This document shows, in pieces, positions 1 to 8,182 of a stretch of 64,000 nucleotides of DNA. The translations under genes were made by a program, and so were the position numbers. The stretch is from Mycolicibacterium goodii. GTDB taxonomy: Bacteria > Actinomycetota > Actinomycetes > Mycobacteriales > Mycobacteriaceae. The DNA lies in contig NZ_CP092364.2 in assembly GCF_022370755.2 (NCBI RefSeq), positions 930,001 through 994,000 of the forward strand. Direction: 5' to 3'. Every line of letters begins with the position of its first letter. Positions within the stretch are counted from its first letter, which is position 1. The notes under the pieces were generated by a model. The model worked only from the letters and a program-made list of their open reading frames with translations. It did not search any database and was not told the DNA's origin.

Positions 1-1
1 C

Positions 2-274
2 ACGTGGTTCCGGGGCAGCCCGATCGGCCGCGAACGCAAGACCGAGGAACTGTCGCGGGCCAGCGTCGAGGACATCAACATCGAGGGGCACAGTGGATTC
101 ATCGCCGTCGGCGAGGATCCGTTGACGCCCGGCGACGTCACGCTGTGCGAGATCGGCATCCAGTTCGACGACGACTTCATCGAGTGGTCGGTCAGCTACG
201 CCCAGAAGCCGTACCCGGATCCGTGCGACGTGGCCAAAGAGCTCACCCGTCAGTCGATTGTGAATTCCAAATGA
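2..274 (+). CDS. lprB: LprB-like lipoprotein, C-terminal part (DUF3558 type)
   Basis: This is the 3' end of a gene that begins before the window; the open frame runs from base 2 to TGA at 272-274. The 90 visible residues include WFRGSPIGRERKTEEL and the ending KPYPDPCDVAKELTRQS, with two cysteines, as in the DUF3558 family of mycobacterial lipoproteins. Its stop overlaps the ATG of the next lipoprotein (ATGA at 271-274), so the two are a co-translated pair. In M. tuberculosis the equivalent neighbours of the phosphatase and exonuclease genes are lprB and lprC (recalled gene order). A lipoprotein signal would lie outside the window and cannot be checked. The molecular function of the family is unknown to me. 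Confidence 0.75.
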   Translation, partial: TWFRGSPIGRERKTEELSRASVEDINIEGHSGFIAVGEDPLTPGDVTLCEIGIQFDDDFIEWSVSYAQKPYPDPCDVAKELTRQSIVNSK

Positions 275-831
275 GGCGCCCGACGATGCTGCGCAAGGGA
301 GTCGCCACGCTCGCGGCCGGTCTGGCGGTGTTCGCCGGCCTGACCGGCTGTAGCCGCACGATCGAGGGCACCGCCGCCAAGGAGGGCGCCGGCGGCGGGC
401 CGAGCAACAACAGCTCCGAGCGGCAGTACCCGAACCTGCTCAAAGAGTGCGAGGTGCTCACCGAGGACATCCTGGCCGAGACGGTCGGGGCCGATCCGCT
501 CGACATCCAGAGCACGTTCGTGGGCGCGGTGTGCCGTTGGCAGGCGGCGAATCCCGCGGGCCTGGTGGACATCACCAGGTTCTGGTACGAGCAGGGCAGC
601 CTCGACAACGAGCGTCAGGTCGCCGAGCAGCTGCAGTACGCCATCGAGTCGCGCCGCATCGCCGGGGTGGATTCGATCGTCATGAAGCCCAACGGACTCA
701 ACGGCGCGTGCGGTGTGGCCAGCGACGCCGCGGGCGTGGTCGGCTGGTGGGTGAACCCGCAGGCGCCGGGTCTCGATGCGTGCGGCATGGCGACCAAGCT
801 CATGGAGCTCACGCTCGCCACCAACAGCTAG
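271..831 (+). CDS. lprC: LprC-like lipoprotein
   Basis: A 186-residue exported lipoprotein. The N terminus has basic residues, a hydrophobic stretch and a lipobox LTGC, with the lipidated cysteine at residue 27, so it should be anchored on the outer face of the plasma membrane. The mature part has a Ser/Gly/Asn-rich linker and then a DUF3558-like domain with cysteines at CEVL, VCRW, ACGV and DACG that could form disulfides. The ATG overlaps the stop of the upstream lprB-like gene by four bases; Met6 is an alternative start. The 3' end faces the phosphatase gene tail to tail with an 8-base gap. The pairing of two DUF3558 lipoproteins is conserved in mycobacteria as I recall; their role is not known. 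Confidence 0.8.
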   Translation: MRRPTMLRKGVATLAAGLAVFAGLTGCSRTIEGTAAKEGAGGGPSNNSSERQYPNLLKECEVLTEDILAETVGADPLDIQSTFVGAVCRWQAANPAGLVDITRFWYEQGSLDNERQVAEQLQYAIESRRIAGVDSIVMKPNGLNGACGVASDAAGVVGWWVNPQAPGLDACGMATKLMELTLATNS

Positions 832-839
832 CGGGGGAC

Positions 840-1340
840 TCAGCGGGGTACGTGGAAGGTCACGAGTTGCGCGGCGCCGAGCGCCAATTCGTCCCACGGC
901 CCGGCGAATCGCAGCACGGCGATCGCCGAGGTCGGAAACTTGCGCGAGATGTTCTCGGCCACAGCCGGATTCGTACCGTCATCGAGGCCGAGTGCCACCG
1001 ACGACATGGCCGGCTCGTGTCCCACGACCAGCAGGGTTTGCGGTGGCGCGCCGAAGCGTGACACCACGTCGTTGATCTCGCCGATCACCGTTCCCGGCGT
1101 CGCGTCGTAGATCGTCCCGACGTATTCGGTGGGTGCGTCGATCCCGGTGCGCGCCAGCGTCTGGCGCGTCCTGGTCGCGGTCGAGCACAACACCGCGTCG
1201 ATGCCCGGCGCGTTGGCGCGGATCCAGTCGCCGGCCAACGCCGCCTCGCGGACGCCGCGCTGCGCGAGGGGTCGCTCATGGTCGACGACCCCGTCGGGGT
1301 AGTCCGACTTGGCGTGACGCATCAGCAGCACGGTTCCCAT
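840..1340 (-). CDS. sixA: SixA-type histidine phosphatase
   Basis: A 166-residue member of the phosphohistidine phosphatase SixA branch of the histidine phosphatase superfamily. The phosphohistidine motif is near the N terminus (LLMRHAKS, R8-H9), the second catalytic histidine is in VVGHEP (about residue 108), and the SHG/STA-type motif LCSTATRTRQT lies between. The family removes phosphate from protein histidines or small phosphoesters; the substrate here is unknown. I chose the ATG at 1340 because the RHG motif then sits at the usual distance from the N terminus; an upstream in-frame ATG at 1358 would add six residues. It is transcribed toward lprC and divergently from the exonuclease gene, about 100 bases away. 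Recalled counterpart: Rv1276c. Confidence 0.8.
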   Translation of the reverse strand: MGTVLLMRHAKSDYPDGVVDHERPLAQRGVREAALAGDWIRANAPGIDAVLCSTATRTRQTLARTGIDAPTEYVGTIYDATPGTVIGEINDVVSRFGAPPQTLLVVGHEPAMSSVALGLDDGTNPAVAENISRKFPTSAIAVLRFAGPWDELALGAAQLVTFHVPR

Positions 1341-1444
1341 GGGATCACGGTATGCCATGCCGACGCAGGTCCCGGTACTTGTCGGCGCCCGGTCCTACAC
1401 TCGCCTTGCCCGACGATGAACACACACGAGAGGGGACGGGAGCG

Positions 1445-2602
1445 ATGCGTTTCCTGCACACCGCCGACTGGCAGCTCGGTATGACCCGTCACTTCCTCAA
1501 CGGTGAGGCCCAGCCACGGTATTCGGCGGCGCGGCGCGAAGCGGTCGCGAGCCTCGGAGAGGTCGCGAAGCGCACCGGTGCGGAGTTCGTGGTGGTGTCC
1601 GGCGACGTGTTCGAGCACAACCAACTCGCGCCGCGCGATGTCAGCCAGTCGCTGGAGGCCATGCGTGCGATCGGCGTGCCGGTGTATCTGCTGCCCGGCA
1701 ACCACGATCCGCTCGACGCGGCGTCGGTGTACACCAGCGCGCTGTTCCTCGCCGAGCGCCCCGACAACGTCGTCGTCCTCGATCGCGCAGGCGTGCACGA
1801 GGTCCGGCCGGGCGTGCAGATCGTCGCGGCGCCGTGGCGGTCCAAAGCGCCCACCACCGACCTCGTCGGTGATGTCCTCGGTGAGGTGCCTGCCGCCGAC
1901 GGCGTCACCCGGGTTCTGGTGGGGCACGGCGGTGTGGACATCCTCGACCCGGACAAGGACAAGCCGTCGCTGATCCGCATGGCCGCGGTCGAGGACGCGC
2001 TGGCGCGCAACGCGGTGCACTACGTGGCGTTGGGGGACAAGCACTCTCGCACCGAGGTCGGCGACACGGGCCGGGTGTGGTACTCGGGCTCGCCGGAGGT
2101 CACCAACTACGACGACATCGAGTCCGATCCCGGACACGTTCTCGTGGTCGACATCGACGAGACCGATCCCCGCCGCGCGGTACGCGTGCAGTCCGAGCGG
2201 GTGGGCCGCTGGCGGTTCGTCACGCTGCGCCGCTCGGTCGACACCGACCGCGACATCGCGGATCTGGACCTCAATCTGGACCTGTTGGCCGACAAGGAAC
2301 GTACGGTGGTGCGGTTGGCACTGACCGGCTCGTTGACCGTGACCGACAAGGCCGAGCTCGACGAGTGCCTGGACCGCTACGCCCGGCTGTTCGCGGCGCT
2401 CACGACATGGGAGCGACACACCGAGATCGCGGTCATCCCCGCCGACGGAGAATTCGACGATCTGGGTATCGGCGGGTTCGCCGCCGCCGCGGTGGACGAG
2501 CTCGTGGCCACGGCGCGGTCGGAGTCCGACGAGGCCGAAGATGCCCGCGCCGCACTGGGATTGCTGCTGCGCCTGGTCGACCGCGACAAGGGGGCCGCGT
2601 GA
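1445..2602 (+). CDS. Mre11/SbcD-like DNA exonuclease (YhaO-type metallophosphoesterase)
   Basis: A 385-residue calcineurin-like phosphoesterase. Metal-binding motifs appear in order: HTADWQLG near residue 5, SGDVFEHNQ, PGNHDPLD, VGHGGVD and LGDKHSRTE. The DxH motif reads DWQ rather than the usual DWH, an oddity I recall as shared with Rv1277. The C-terminal third is a separate accessory domain that should contact the partner ATPase. The ATG at 1445 follows a purine-rich site (GAGAGGGGACGGG). The gene overlaps the next one by GTGA, indicating a coupled nuclease-ATPase complex analogous to SbcD-SbcC, Mre11-Rad50 or B. subtilis YhaO-YhaN. The expected role is DNA end processing or repair in the cytoplasm. 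Confidence 0.8.
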   Translation: MRFLHTADWQLGMTRHFLNGEAQPRYSAARREAVASLGEVAKRTGAEFVVVSGDVFEHNQLAPRDVSQSLEAMRAIGVPVYLLPGNHDPLDAASVYTSALFLAERPDNVVVLDRAGVHEVRPGVQIVAAPWRSKAPTTDLVGDVLGEVPAADGVTRVLVGHGGVDILDPDKDKPSLIRMAAVEDALARNAVHYVALGDKHSRTEVGDTGRVWYSGSPEVTNYDDIESDPGHVLVVDIDETDPRRAVRVQSERVGRWRFVTLRRSVDTDRDIADLDLNLDLLADKERTVVRLALTGSLTVTDKAELDECLDRYARLFAALTTWERHTEIAVIPADGEFDDLGIGGFAAAAVDELVATARSESDEAEDARAALGLLLRLVDRDKGAA

Positions 2603-5232
2603 AACTTCATCGTCTCGTCCTGACCAACTACCGCGGTATCACCCACCGTGAGATCGAGTTCCCCGATCACGGCGTCGTCGTGGTCAGCGGTGCCAACGAG
2701 ATCGGCAAGTCGTCGATGATCGAGGCGCTGGACCTGCTGATCGAGGCCAAGGACCGGTCGTCGAAGAAGGAAGTCAAGCAGGTCAAGCCAACGCACGCCG
2801 ATGTGGGCGCCGAGGTGACCGCCGAGATGTCCACCGGTCCGTACCGGTTCGTGTACCGCAAGCGGTTCCACAAGAAGGCCGAGACGCAGCTGACGGTTTT
2901 GGCGCCGGTGCGTGAGCAGCTCAGCGGCGACGAGGCGCACGAGCGCGTGCTGGCGATGCTCGCCGAGACCGTGGACACCGACCTGTGGCAGGCGCAGCGG
3001 GTGCTGCAGGCCGCATCCACCGCACCGGTCGACCTGTCGGGTTCCGACGCGCTCGCCCGTGCGCTCGATGTGGCGGCGGGCGAGGCGGCTTCGCTGTCCG
3101 GGGACGAGCCGCTGCTCGTCGAACGCATCGAAAGCGAATACCACCGGTACTTCACCCCGACGGGCAGGCCCACCGGGGAGTGGGCCGCCGCGGTCAAGCG
3201 CCTGCAGGCCGCCGACGCCGAGGTGGCGCGGTGCGCGGTCGCGATCGCCGAGGTCGACGACGCGGTGCACCGGCACCAGGAGTTCAGCGCCGAGGTGGCG
3301 CGGCTGGCCGGTGAGTGTGAGCAGGCCACGCAGCGGCTGACCGCGGCGCGAGCGGCCGCGGATGCCGTCGAGGTACTGCGCAGACAGCTCACAGAGGCAC
3401 AGGTGGTTGCCGAGGCCGCGCGGGTCACGCACACGGCGTCGGTGGCCGCGCTCACCGAACGACGCCGCATGCGCGCCGAGATCGACGAGCGCGCCGCCAC
3501 GATCACCCAATTGCAGGCCGCGCTGGAGACCGCCGCCGCGGACGCCGAGACCGCGCGTGAGGTCGTCGAGGCCGCCGAGGAAGCCGCCGAGCGGGCCGAG
3601 GCCGCGGCCGCCGGACACGAGGCCCGGGTCGACGCGGCGCGTGCGGCGGTCGAACGGCTGGCCGATCGCGACGAGGCCGACCGGCTCGACATGCGGCTGG
3701 CCAAGATCGACACCGCGATGCGCGATCTGGAGGCGATCACCGGCGAACTCGCCACCATCACGATCGACGACACCGCGATGCGCGCCATCGAGAAGGCGGC
3801 CGTCGCGGTCGAGCGTGCCGCCGGTCAGGCCGAATTGGCTTCGGCGCGAATCGAACTCGCCGTCGAAACCGGCATCGACGTTCGGGTGGACGACGCCACG
3901 GTCGCGTTGCGGCCCGGCGTCGAGTGGTCGACCAGCACGACAACCCGCACCGAGATCGAGATCCCCGGTGTGCTGAGTGTGCGTGTGGTGCCGGGAACGC
4001 CCGCGGCCGAGACCCAGGCCCGACTCGACGACGCGCAGGCGGTGCTCACCACGGCACTGCGCGCCGTGGGCGCCGACGATGTCGATGCCGCCCGCGCGCT
4101 GGATGTGCGCAGGCGCGAACTGCTCGGCGACCGGGATCGGTTACGCGCGACTCTCGACGCGCTGATGGCAGACGACGACGTCACGCGGTTGCGGGACCGC
4201 CTCGCCGTGCTGCGCGCCGGTCAACCCGACGAAGGCGCCCTGTTCGAGATCGACGGTCCGGCCGACATCGACACGGCGCGAGCCGAACTCGCCGCAGCGG
4301 TGGCTGCGCACCGGGACGCGGTCACGCAGTGCGAGACCGCGCGCAAGGTCGCGGCGGCCGCCGTGCAGCGCAGCAGCGAGAAGTCGCTGCGACTGGGTGT
4401 GCTGCGCGAGAAACTGGCCGCGGCGCACACCGAATTGACGACGTGCAGCGAGCGGCTGGAGGCGCAGCGCGCCAACACCGGCGACGATGCGCTGGCGCTC
4501 AAGGTCCAGGCCGACGACGAGCAGGCCAAGGCCACCGCGGCGCGGGTGCAGACGCTGCGCGACGAATTGGACCGCACCGCACCGGATTCCGTTCTCGCCG
4601 AACTCGCCGCTGCCCAGCGGTACGCCGAGGGCGTGCAGGCCCGCCACGACGCCGCGATCGAGGGGCTGCGGGAGGTGTCCGCTCAGCTCAAGGTGTACGG
4701 CACCGAGGGCCGCAAGGGCCAGCTCGATGCCGCCGAGACCGAACGCGAGCACGCCGGCGCCGAGTACCTGCGGGTGCACCGGCGGGCCCGCGCGGCCGAA
4801 CTGTTGCGTTCGGTGATGACACGGCACCGCGACGTGACCCGGCAGCGTTACGTCGACCCGTTCCGCAACGAGGTACAGCGCCTGGGCCGGCTGGTTTTCG
4901 GCGAGGACTTCGAGGTCGACGTCGACAGCAAGCTGCGGATCTCGACGCGGACGGTGTCGGGCCGGACCGTGCCGTACGAGTCGCTCTCCGGCGGTGCCAA
5001 GGAGCAACTGGCGATCGTCGCGAGGTTGGCCGGGGCCGCGCTGGTCGCGAAGGAGGACAGCGTGCCGGTCATCATCGACGACGCGCTCGGCTTCACCGAT
5101 GCCGCCCGGCTCACCAAGATGGGCGCGGTGTTCGACGCGGTGGGCGGTGACGGGCAGGTGATCGTGTTGACCTGCAGCCCGGACCGGTACGCCAGTGTGC
5201 ACGGCGCGCACCACATCGCCTTGACGGCTTAG
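2599..5232 (+). CDS. SbcC/Rad50/YhaN-like coiled-coil ATPase
   Basis: An 877-residue SMC-like ATPase. The N-terminal half-nucleotide-binding domain has the Walker A GANEIGKS at residues 31-38. The middle 600 residues are Ala/Glu/Arg-rich heptad sequence typical of a long antiparallel coiled coil. The C-terminal half carries the ABC signature ESLSGGAKEQL near residue 795 and Walker B VPVIIDDALGF near 822. I see no CxxC pair in the coiled coil, so the Rad50/SbcC zinc hook is missing; this fits the YhaN branch better than SbcC proper. The GTG start at 2599 overlaps the exonuclease stop. Its end overlaps the stop of the methyltransferase gene on the other strand (5229-5232). Confidence 0.8.
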   Translation: MKLHRLVLTNYRGITHREIEFPDHGVVVVSGANEIGKSSMIEALDLLIEAKDRSSKKEVKQVKPTHADVGAEVTAEMSTGPYRFVYRKRFHKKAETQLTVLAPVREQLSGDEAHERVLAMLAETVDTDLWQAQRVLQAASTAPVDLSGSDALARALDVAAGEAASLSGDEPLLVERIESEYHRYFTPTGRPTGEWAAAVKRLQAADAEVARCAVAIAEVDDAVHRHQEFSAEVARLAGECEQATQRLTAARAAADAVEVLRRQLTEAQVVAEAARVTHTASVAALTERRRMRAEIDERAATITQLQAALETAAADAETAREVVEAAEEAAERAEAAAAGHEARVDAARAAVERLADRDEADRLDMRLAKIDTAMRDLEAITGELATITIDDTAMRAIEKAAVAVERAAGQAELASARIELAVETGIDVRVDDATVALRPGVEWSTSTTTRTEIEIPGVLSVRVVPGTPAAETQARLDDAQAVLTTALRAVGADDVDAARALDVRRRELLGDRDRLRATLDALMADDDVTRLRDRLAVLRAGQPDEGALFEIDGPADIDTARAELAAAVAAHRDAVTQCETARKVAAAAVQRSSEKSLRLGVLREKLAAAHTELTTCSERLEAQRANTGDDALALKVQADDEQAKATAARVQTLRDELDRTAPDSVLAELAAAQRYAEGVQARHDAAIEGLREVSAQLKVYGTEGRKGQLDAAETEREHAGAEYLRVHRRARAAELLRSVMTRHRDVTRQRYVDPFRNEVQRLGRLVFGEDFEVDVDSKLRISTRTVSGRTVPYESLSGGAKEQLAIVARLAGAALVAKEDSVPVIIDDALGFTDAARLTKMGAVFDAVGGDGQVIVLTCSPDRYASVHGAHHIALTA

Positions 5233-5903
5233 CTTTCCGCGCCGTCGGTGAGTCGCACGCAGGCCTCGATGCCGTCACCGATCGGCAGCGTCACCGAACG
5301 GTAGTGACCCGACGTGGCGAGATGTTCGCGCAATGCACCCTGAACGTCGCGGCCGAAGTCGAGGTTCACGTCGTCGACCAGGATCAGGGTGCCGGCACGC
5401 AGGTGTGGTTCGACGACCTTGAGTACGGGCAGTGCCAGATCCGGCCAGCCGTCGAGGAGTACGAGATCCACCGGATGCGGCACCTGCGTCAAGGTCTCCC
5501 GCGCGTCGCCGACCCGCAGATCGATCAGGTCGCCGAGGCCGGCGGCGTCGAAACTGTGTTGTGCCGCAGCGGCTTTGCCGGGTTGCAGCTCCGTGGTGAT
5601 CACGGTGCCGCCGCCGTTGTCGCGTACCGCGCTCGCGAGGTAGATCGTCGAGACCCCGAACGATGTCCCGTACTCCACGACGGTGCGCGCACCGATGGCG
5701 CGGGCGAGCAGGTACAGCAGTTCGCCGACGGTCTGTGAGACCGACATGTACACGTTCTTGAGGAGTTCGGCCCGTTCGGCCGGGTCGGCGTCGAGGGGGA
5801 ACTCACCCACTTCGGCGAACGCTGCCGCATCGCCTTCCTGCTCGGCCGTCAGAAGGCCCTGCAGCACAGTGGAAACCGGATCAGAGGTCAGTGTCGTGGT
5901 CAT
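5229..5903 (-). CDS. Class I SAM-dependent O-methyltransferase
   Basis: A 224-residue protein of the methyltransferase family 3 / catechol O-methyltransferase type. The SAM-binding motif I is VVEYGTSFGVSTIYLA, followed by an acidic residue in TTELQPGKA, the DARETL region, and the metal-linked DLVLLDGWPD and LILVDDVNL strands. Such enzymes methylate hydroxyls on small aromatics or CoA-linked acyl groups; the substrate is unknown. It is divergent from the LysR gene, with 66 bases between the starts, and is therefore the most likely LysR target. Its TAA stop overlaps the TAG stop of the ATPase gene on the opposite strand. Confidence 0.8.
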   Translation of the reverse strand: MTTTLTSDPVSTVLQGLLTAEQEGDAAAFAEVGEFPLDADPAERAELLKNVYMSVSQTVGELLYLLARAIGARTVVEYGTSFGVSTIYLASAVRDNGGGTVITTELQPGKAAAAQHSFDAAGLGDLIDLRVGDARETLTQVPHPVDLVLLDGWPDLALPVLKVVEPHLRAGTLILVDDVNLDFGRDVQGALREHLATSGHYRSVTLPIGDGIEACVRLTDGAES

Positions 5904-5929
5904 GACCTCACGGTATTCTCGGATCCAAT

Positions 5930-5943
5930 TGCATTCCAGTGCA
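5930..5943. promoter_or_regulatory. Possible LysR operator in the divergent promoter
   Basis: The 66-base gap between the methyltransferase and LysR starts holds TGCATTCCAGTGCA, an imperfect inverted repeat with perfect TGCA ends. A second short dyad, GATAGTTATC, lies at 5956-5965. LysR proteins commonly bind imperfect dyads in divergent promoters, which is the basis for this call; the sequence alone does not prove binding. Confidence 0.35.
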
Positions 5944-5969
5944 TGTTTGGTAATGGATAGTTATCACGA

Positions 5970-6887
5970 ATGGAATCGATCATGGATCCGCAGCGGGACC
6001 TCAACCTGCTGCTCGCCCTCGACGCACTGCTCGATGAGCGCAGCGTCGGCGGCGCGGCCGAGCGCCTGCACACCTCCCCGCCGGCGATGAGCCGCACCCT
6101 GGCGCGGCTGCGGCGCGTGCTGGACGATCCCGTGCTGGTCCGTGCGGGCCGGGAGATGGTGCCGACGCCGCGAGCGCTGGCCCTGCAGGGACGGGTCCAC
6201 GACGTCGTGCAGCAGGCCAGAGCCGTGTTCACCCCACCCGTGGTCCCGGATCTGCCGAACCTGCGGCGCACCTTCTCGGTTCAGCTCGGTGAAGGGTTGT
6301 TCAGCCACTGCGGTCCGCGTCTGCTGGCACGTGTACACGCCGAAGCACCCAACGTCACACTCAGATTCGTGGCCGAAAGCCACGAGGACACCCACTCACT
6401 GCGCGACGGATCGGTGGACATCGAGGTCGGACAGATCCGTCGCACCGAACCGGAAACGATCATCGAGCCGCTGATCGAGGAGAAGTGGGTGGGTGTCGTA
6501 CGGTCCGGGCACGAACTGACCCGCCGACGCGTCACGGTCCGGCGGTTTGCCGAGGCCGAGCATGTGGTGTTCTCACGCCGTGGACGGCTGCGCGGCCCGG
6601 TGGACGACCTGCTGGCCGAACACGGGTTGCGCCGGCGCGTCGTGGCGTGCGCACCCAACCCGGCCGGTGGGCTCTTCCTCATCCAGGCGAGCGACCTCGT
6701 GGGCATGCTGCCCGCCAACATCGGTGCCCGGGCCATCGCGACTTTCGGTCTGCAGACCTTCGGTATTCCGCTCGACCTGCCGCCGCTCGTGGTCGGTATG
6801 GCCTGGCATCCACGCTTCGACGCCGACGGAGCGCACCGCTGGCTGCGTGCCTGCGTGCGCTCCGCCGTTCGAGAACCTCAGAAGTAG
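5970..6887 (+). CDS. LysR-family transcriptional regulator
   Basis: A 305-residue regulator with the LysR architecture: winged helix-turn-helix over residues 5-65 (DLNLLLALDALLDERSVG then the recognition part SPPAMSRTLARLRR), a linker helix, and a periplasmic-binding-protein-like effector domain over about 90-300. The initial LALDALLDE and the PxxMSRxLxRLR signature match the NodD/SyrM-type subgroup. The start could also be the ATG at 5982; neither has a good ribosome site. It is divergent from the O-methyltransferase and convergent with the acyl-CoA dehydrogenase gene, with a 10-base 3' overlap. It probably controls the methyltransferase gene and itself; the ligand is unknown. Confidence 0.85.
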   Translation: MESIMDPQRDLNLLLALDALLDERSVGGAAERLHTSPPAMSRTLARLRRVLDDPVLVRAGREMVPTPRALALQGRVHDVVQQARAVFTPPVVPDLPNLRRTFSVQLGEGLFSHCGPRLLARVHAEAPNVTLRFVAESHEDTHSLRDGSVDIEVGQIRRTEPETIIEPLIEEKWVGVVRSGHELTRRRVTVRRFAEAEHVVFSRRGRLRGPVDDLLAEHGLRRRVVACAPNPAGGLFLIQASDLVGMLPANIGARAIATFGLQTFGIPLDLPPLVVGMAWHPRFDADGAHRWLRACVRSAVREPQK

Positions 6888-8110
6888 GCGTTGGCCGGAA
6901 CCGGCGTGCCGTGCAACAGGTTCTGGCCGATCACGCGGGCCTTGTAGGCCACCGGATTGTGCAGCGTGATGGTGCGGATGTTGCGCCAGTGCCGGTCCAG
7001 ACCACGCTGGCGGCTCGCGGCGCTGGCGCCACCGAGCTCAAGCAGGCGCGTGGCAGCCTCGGGCGCGATGTCGTCGAGGTGGACCTTGACCTTGGCGACC
7101 TTGAGCTGCGCCTCGGCGGCCAGGTCGGCGTCGGGAACCCCGTCCCTCTCGGCATCGAGGGCCGATTCGGTCGCCGCGCCGATCGCGGCCGCGGCGTCCA
7201 GCACCGCGGCACGGGCCACGTACGCCGTGCTGGCCAGCACGCCGAGCTGACGTTGCAGCAGCGGATCGTCGGTGGGGCGCTCGGCGACGGCGTGGCTGAA
7301 GTTGCGTTCGCGGGAACGCAGCAGTGCCACACCGTCATCGACGACATTGGCCAGGATGCCCGCCACCACGGCGTGGATGAACAGCTGCAGCGACGCGTAC
7401 TGCACGGTGGGCACCGGATCGGCGTCGTACGGTGAGTCCGACAGCACCTCGTCGGGCGACACGGCGACGTCGGTCAGCACGGTGGTGCCGGTCCCGGTGC
7501 GGCGCTGGCCGAACCCGTCCCAGTCGTCGACCAGGCGCACGCCCTCGCGGTCGGCCGGGATCACCACGTTGGCCACCGAATCGTGGTCGGTCGTCGCGGT
7601 CACGGTGAGGTAGTCGGCGAACAGGGTTCCGGTGCTGTAGAACTTCTCGCCACTCAGACGCAGCGCCCCGGGGTTGGCGGGGTCAGCCAGCAGGCGCGTG
7701 TTGAACACCAGGCTGCCCACCGCCAGCGAGCCCTTCTCGCTGAACGCGTTGCCGAAGATCTTGCCGTCGGCGATCTCGCGCAGCCAGCGTTGCGAGATGG
7801 GGTCGGAAGCGGTGCGCAACCGCTCCTCGGTGAACCAGAAGTGGGTTCGGAAGATGTGGGCCACAATGGGATCCGCCTGCGCCACATCGATCACCGCGGA
7901 GAACAGTTGCGGCACGGTGAATCCGGCGCCACCAAGCGACTCCGGCAGCCGGAGCGTGCCGAAACCGGCCCGCTTGAGCGCATTCACCTCATCGAAGGGG
8001 TTCTCGTCACCCAGGTCTCGATCCTTGGCTCCCGCGGCGATCCTGGACAGCAGCTCCGACCACTGCGGGCTACCCGGGATGATGCGTTTGGCGTTCTCGA
8101 CGGTCGTCAT
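6878..8110 (-). CDS. Acyl-CoA dehydrogenase-family flavoprotein (DszC/SfnB-like)
   Basis: A 410-residue protein with the acyl-CoA dehydrogenase fold: helical N domain, a middle beta domain (AFSEKGSLAVGSLVFNTRL and GEKFYSTGTLFADYLTV) and a C-terminal helical domain with the ring-like pattern LLELGGASAASRQRGLDRHWRNIRTITLHNP. The late histidine-rich segment and the absence of the usual catalytic Glu context are typical of the monooxygenase-like branch (DszC, SfnB, nitroalkane or sulfur-compound oxidation) rather than beta-oxidation enzymes. I used ATG 8110; the frame extends upstream to 8215 without plausible coding. Its start is divergent from the hydrolase gene, and its end overlaps the LysR end by 10 bases. 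A role in desulfurisation is an inference. Confidence 0.8.
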   Translation of the reverse strand: MTTVENAKRIIPGSPQWSELLSRIAAGAKDRDLGDENPFDEVNALKRAGFGTLRLPESLGGAGFTVPQLFSAVIDVAQADPIVAHIFRTHFWFTEERLRTASDPISQRWLREIADGKIFGNAFSEKGSLAVGSLVFNTRLLADPANPGALRLSGEKFYSTGTLFADYLTVTATTDHDSVANVVIPADREGVRLVDDWDGFGQRRTGTGTTVLTDVAVSPDEVLSDSPYDADPVPTVQYASLQLFIHAVVAGILANVVDDGVALLRSRERNFSHAVAERPTDDPLLQRQLGVLASTAYVARAAVLDAAAAIGAATESALDAERDGVPDADLAAEAQLKVAKVKVHLDDIAPEAATRLLELGGASAASRQRGLDRHWRNIRTITLHNPVAYKARVIGQNLLHGTPVPANAYF

Positions 8111-8182
8111 GCGACCGTTGTATCGAGAGGACCCCCAACGGGCACTGCTTTGGATCAGCCCGAACCAAAACGTCCGGGCAGA

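Noticed and set aside
4..270. In-frame upstream extension of the lprC frame to base 4
   Set aside because: The other frame over the same bases gives a DUF3558-type lipoprotein end, and the extension would bury the lprC signal peptide inside the protein.
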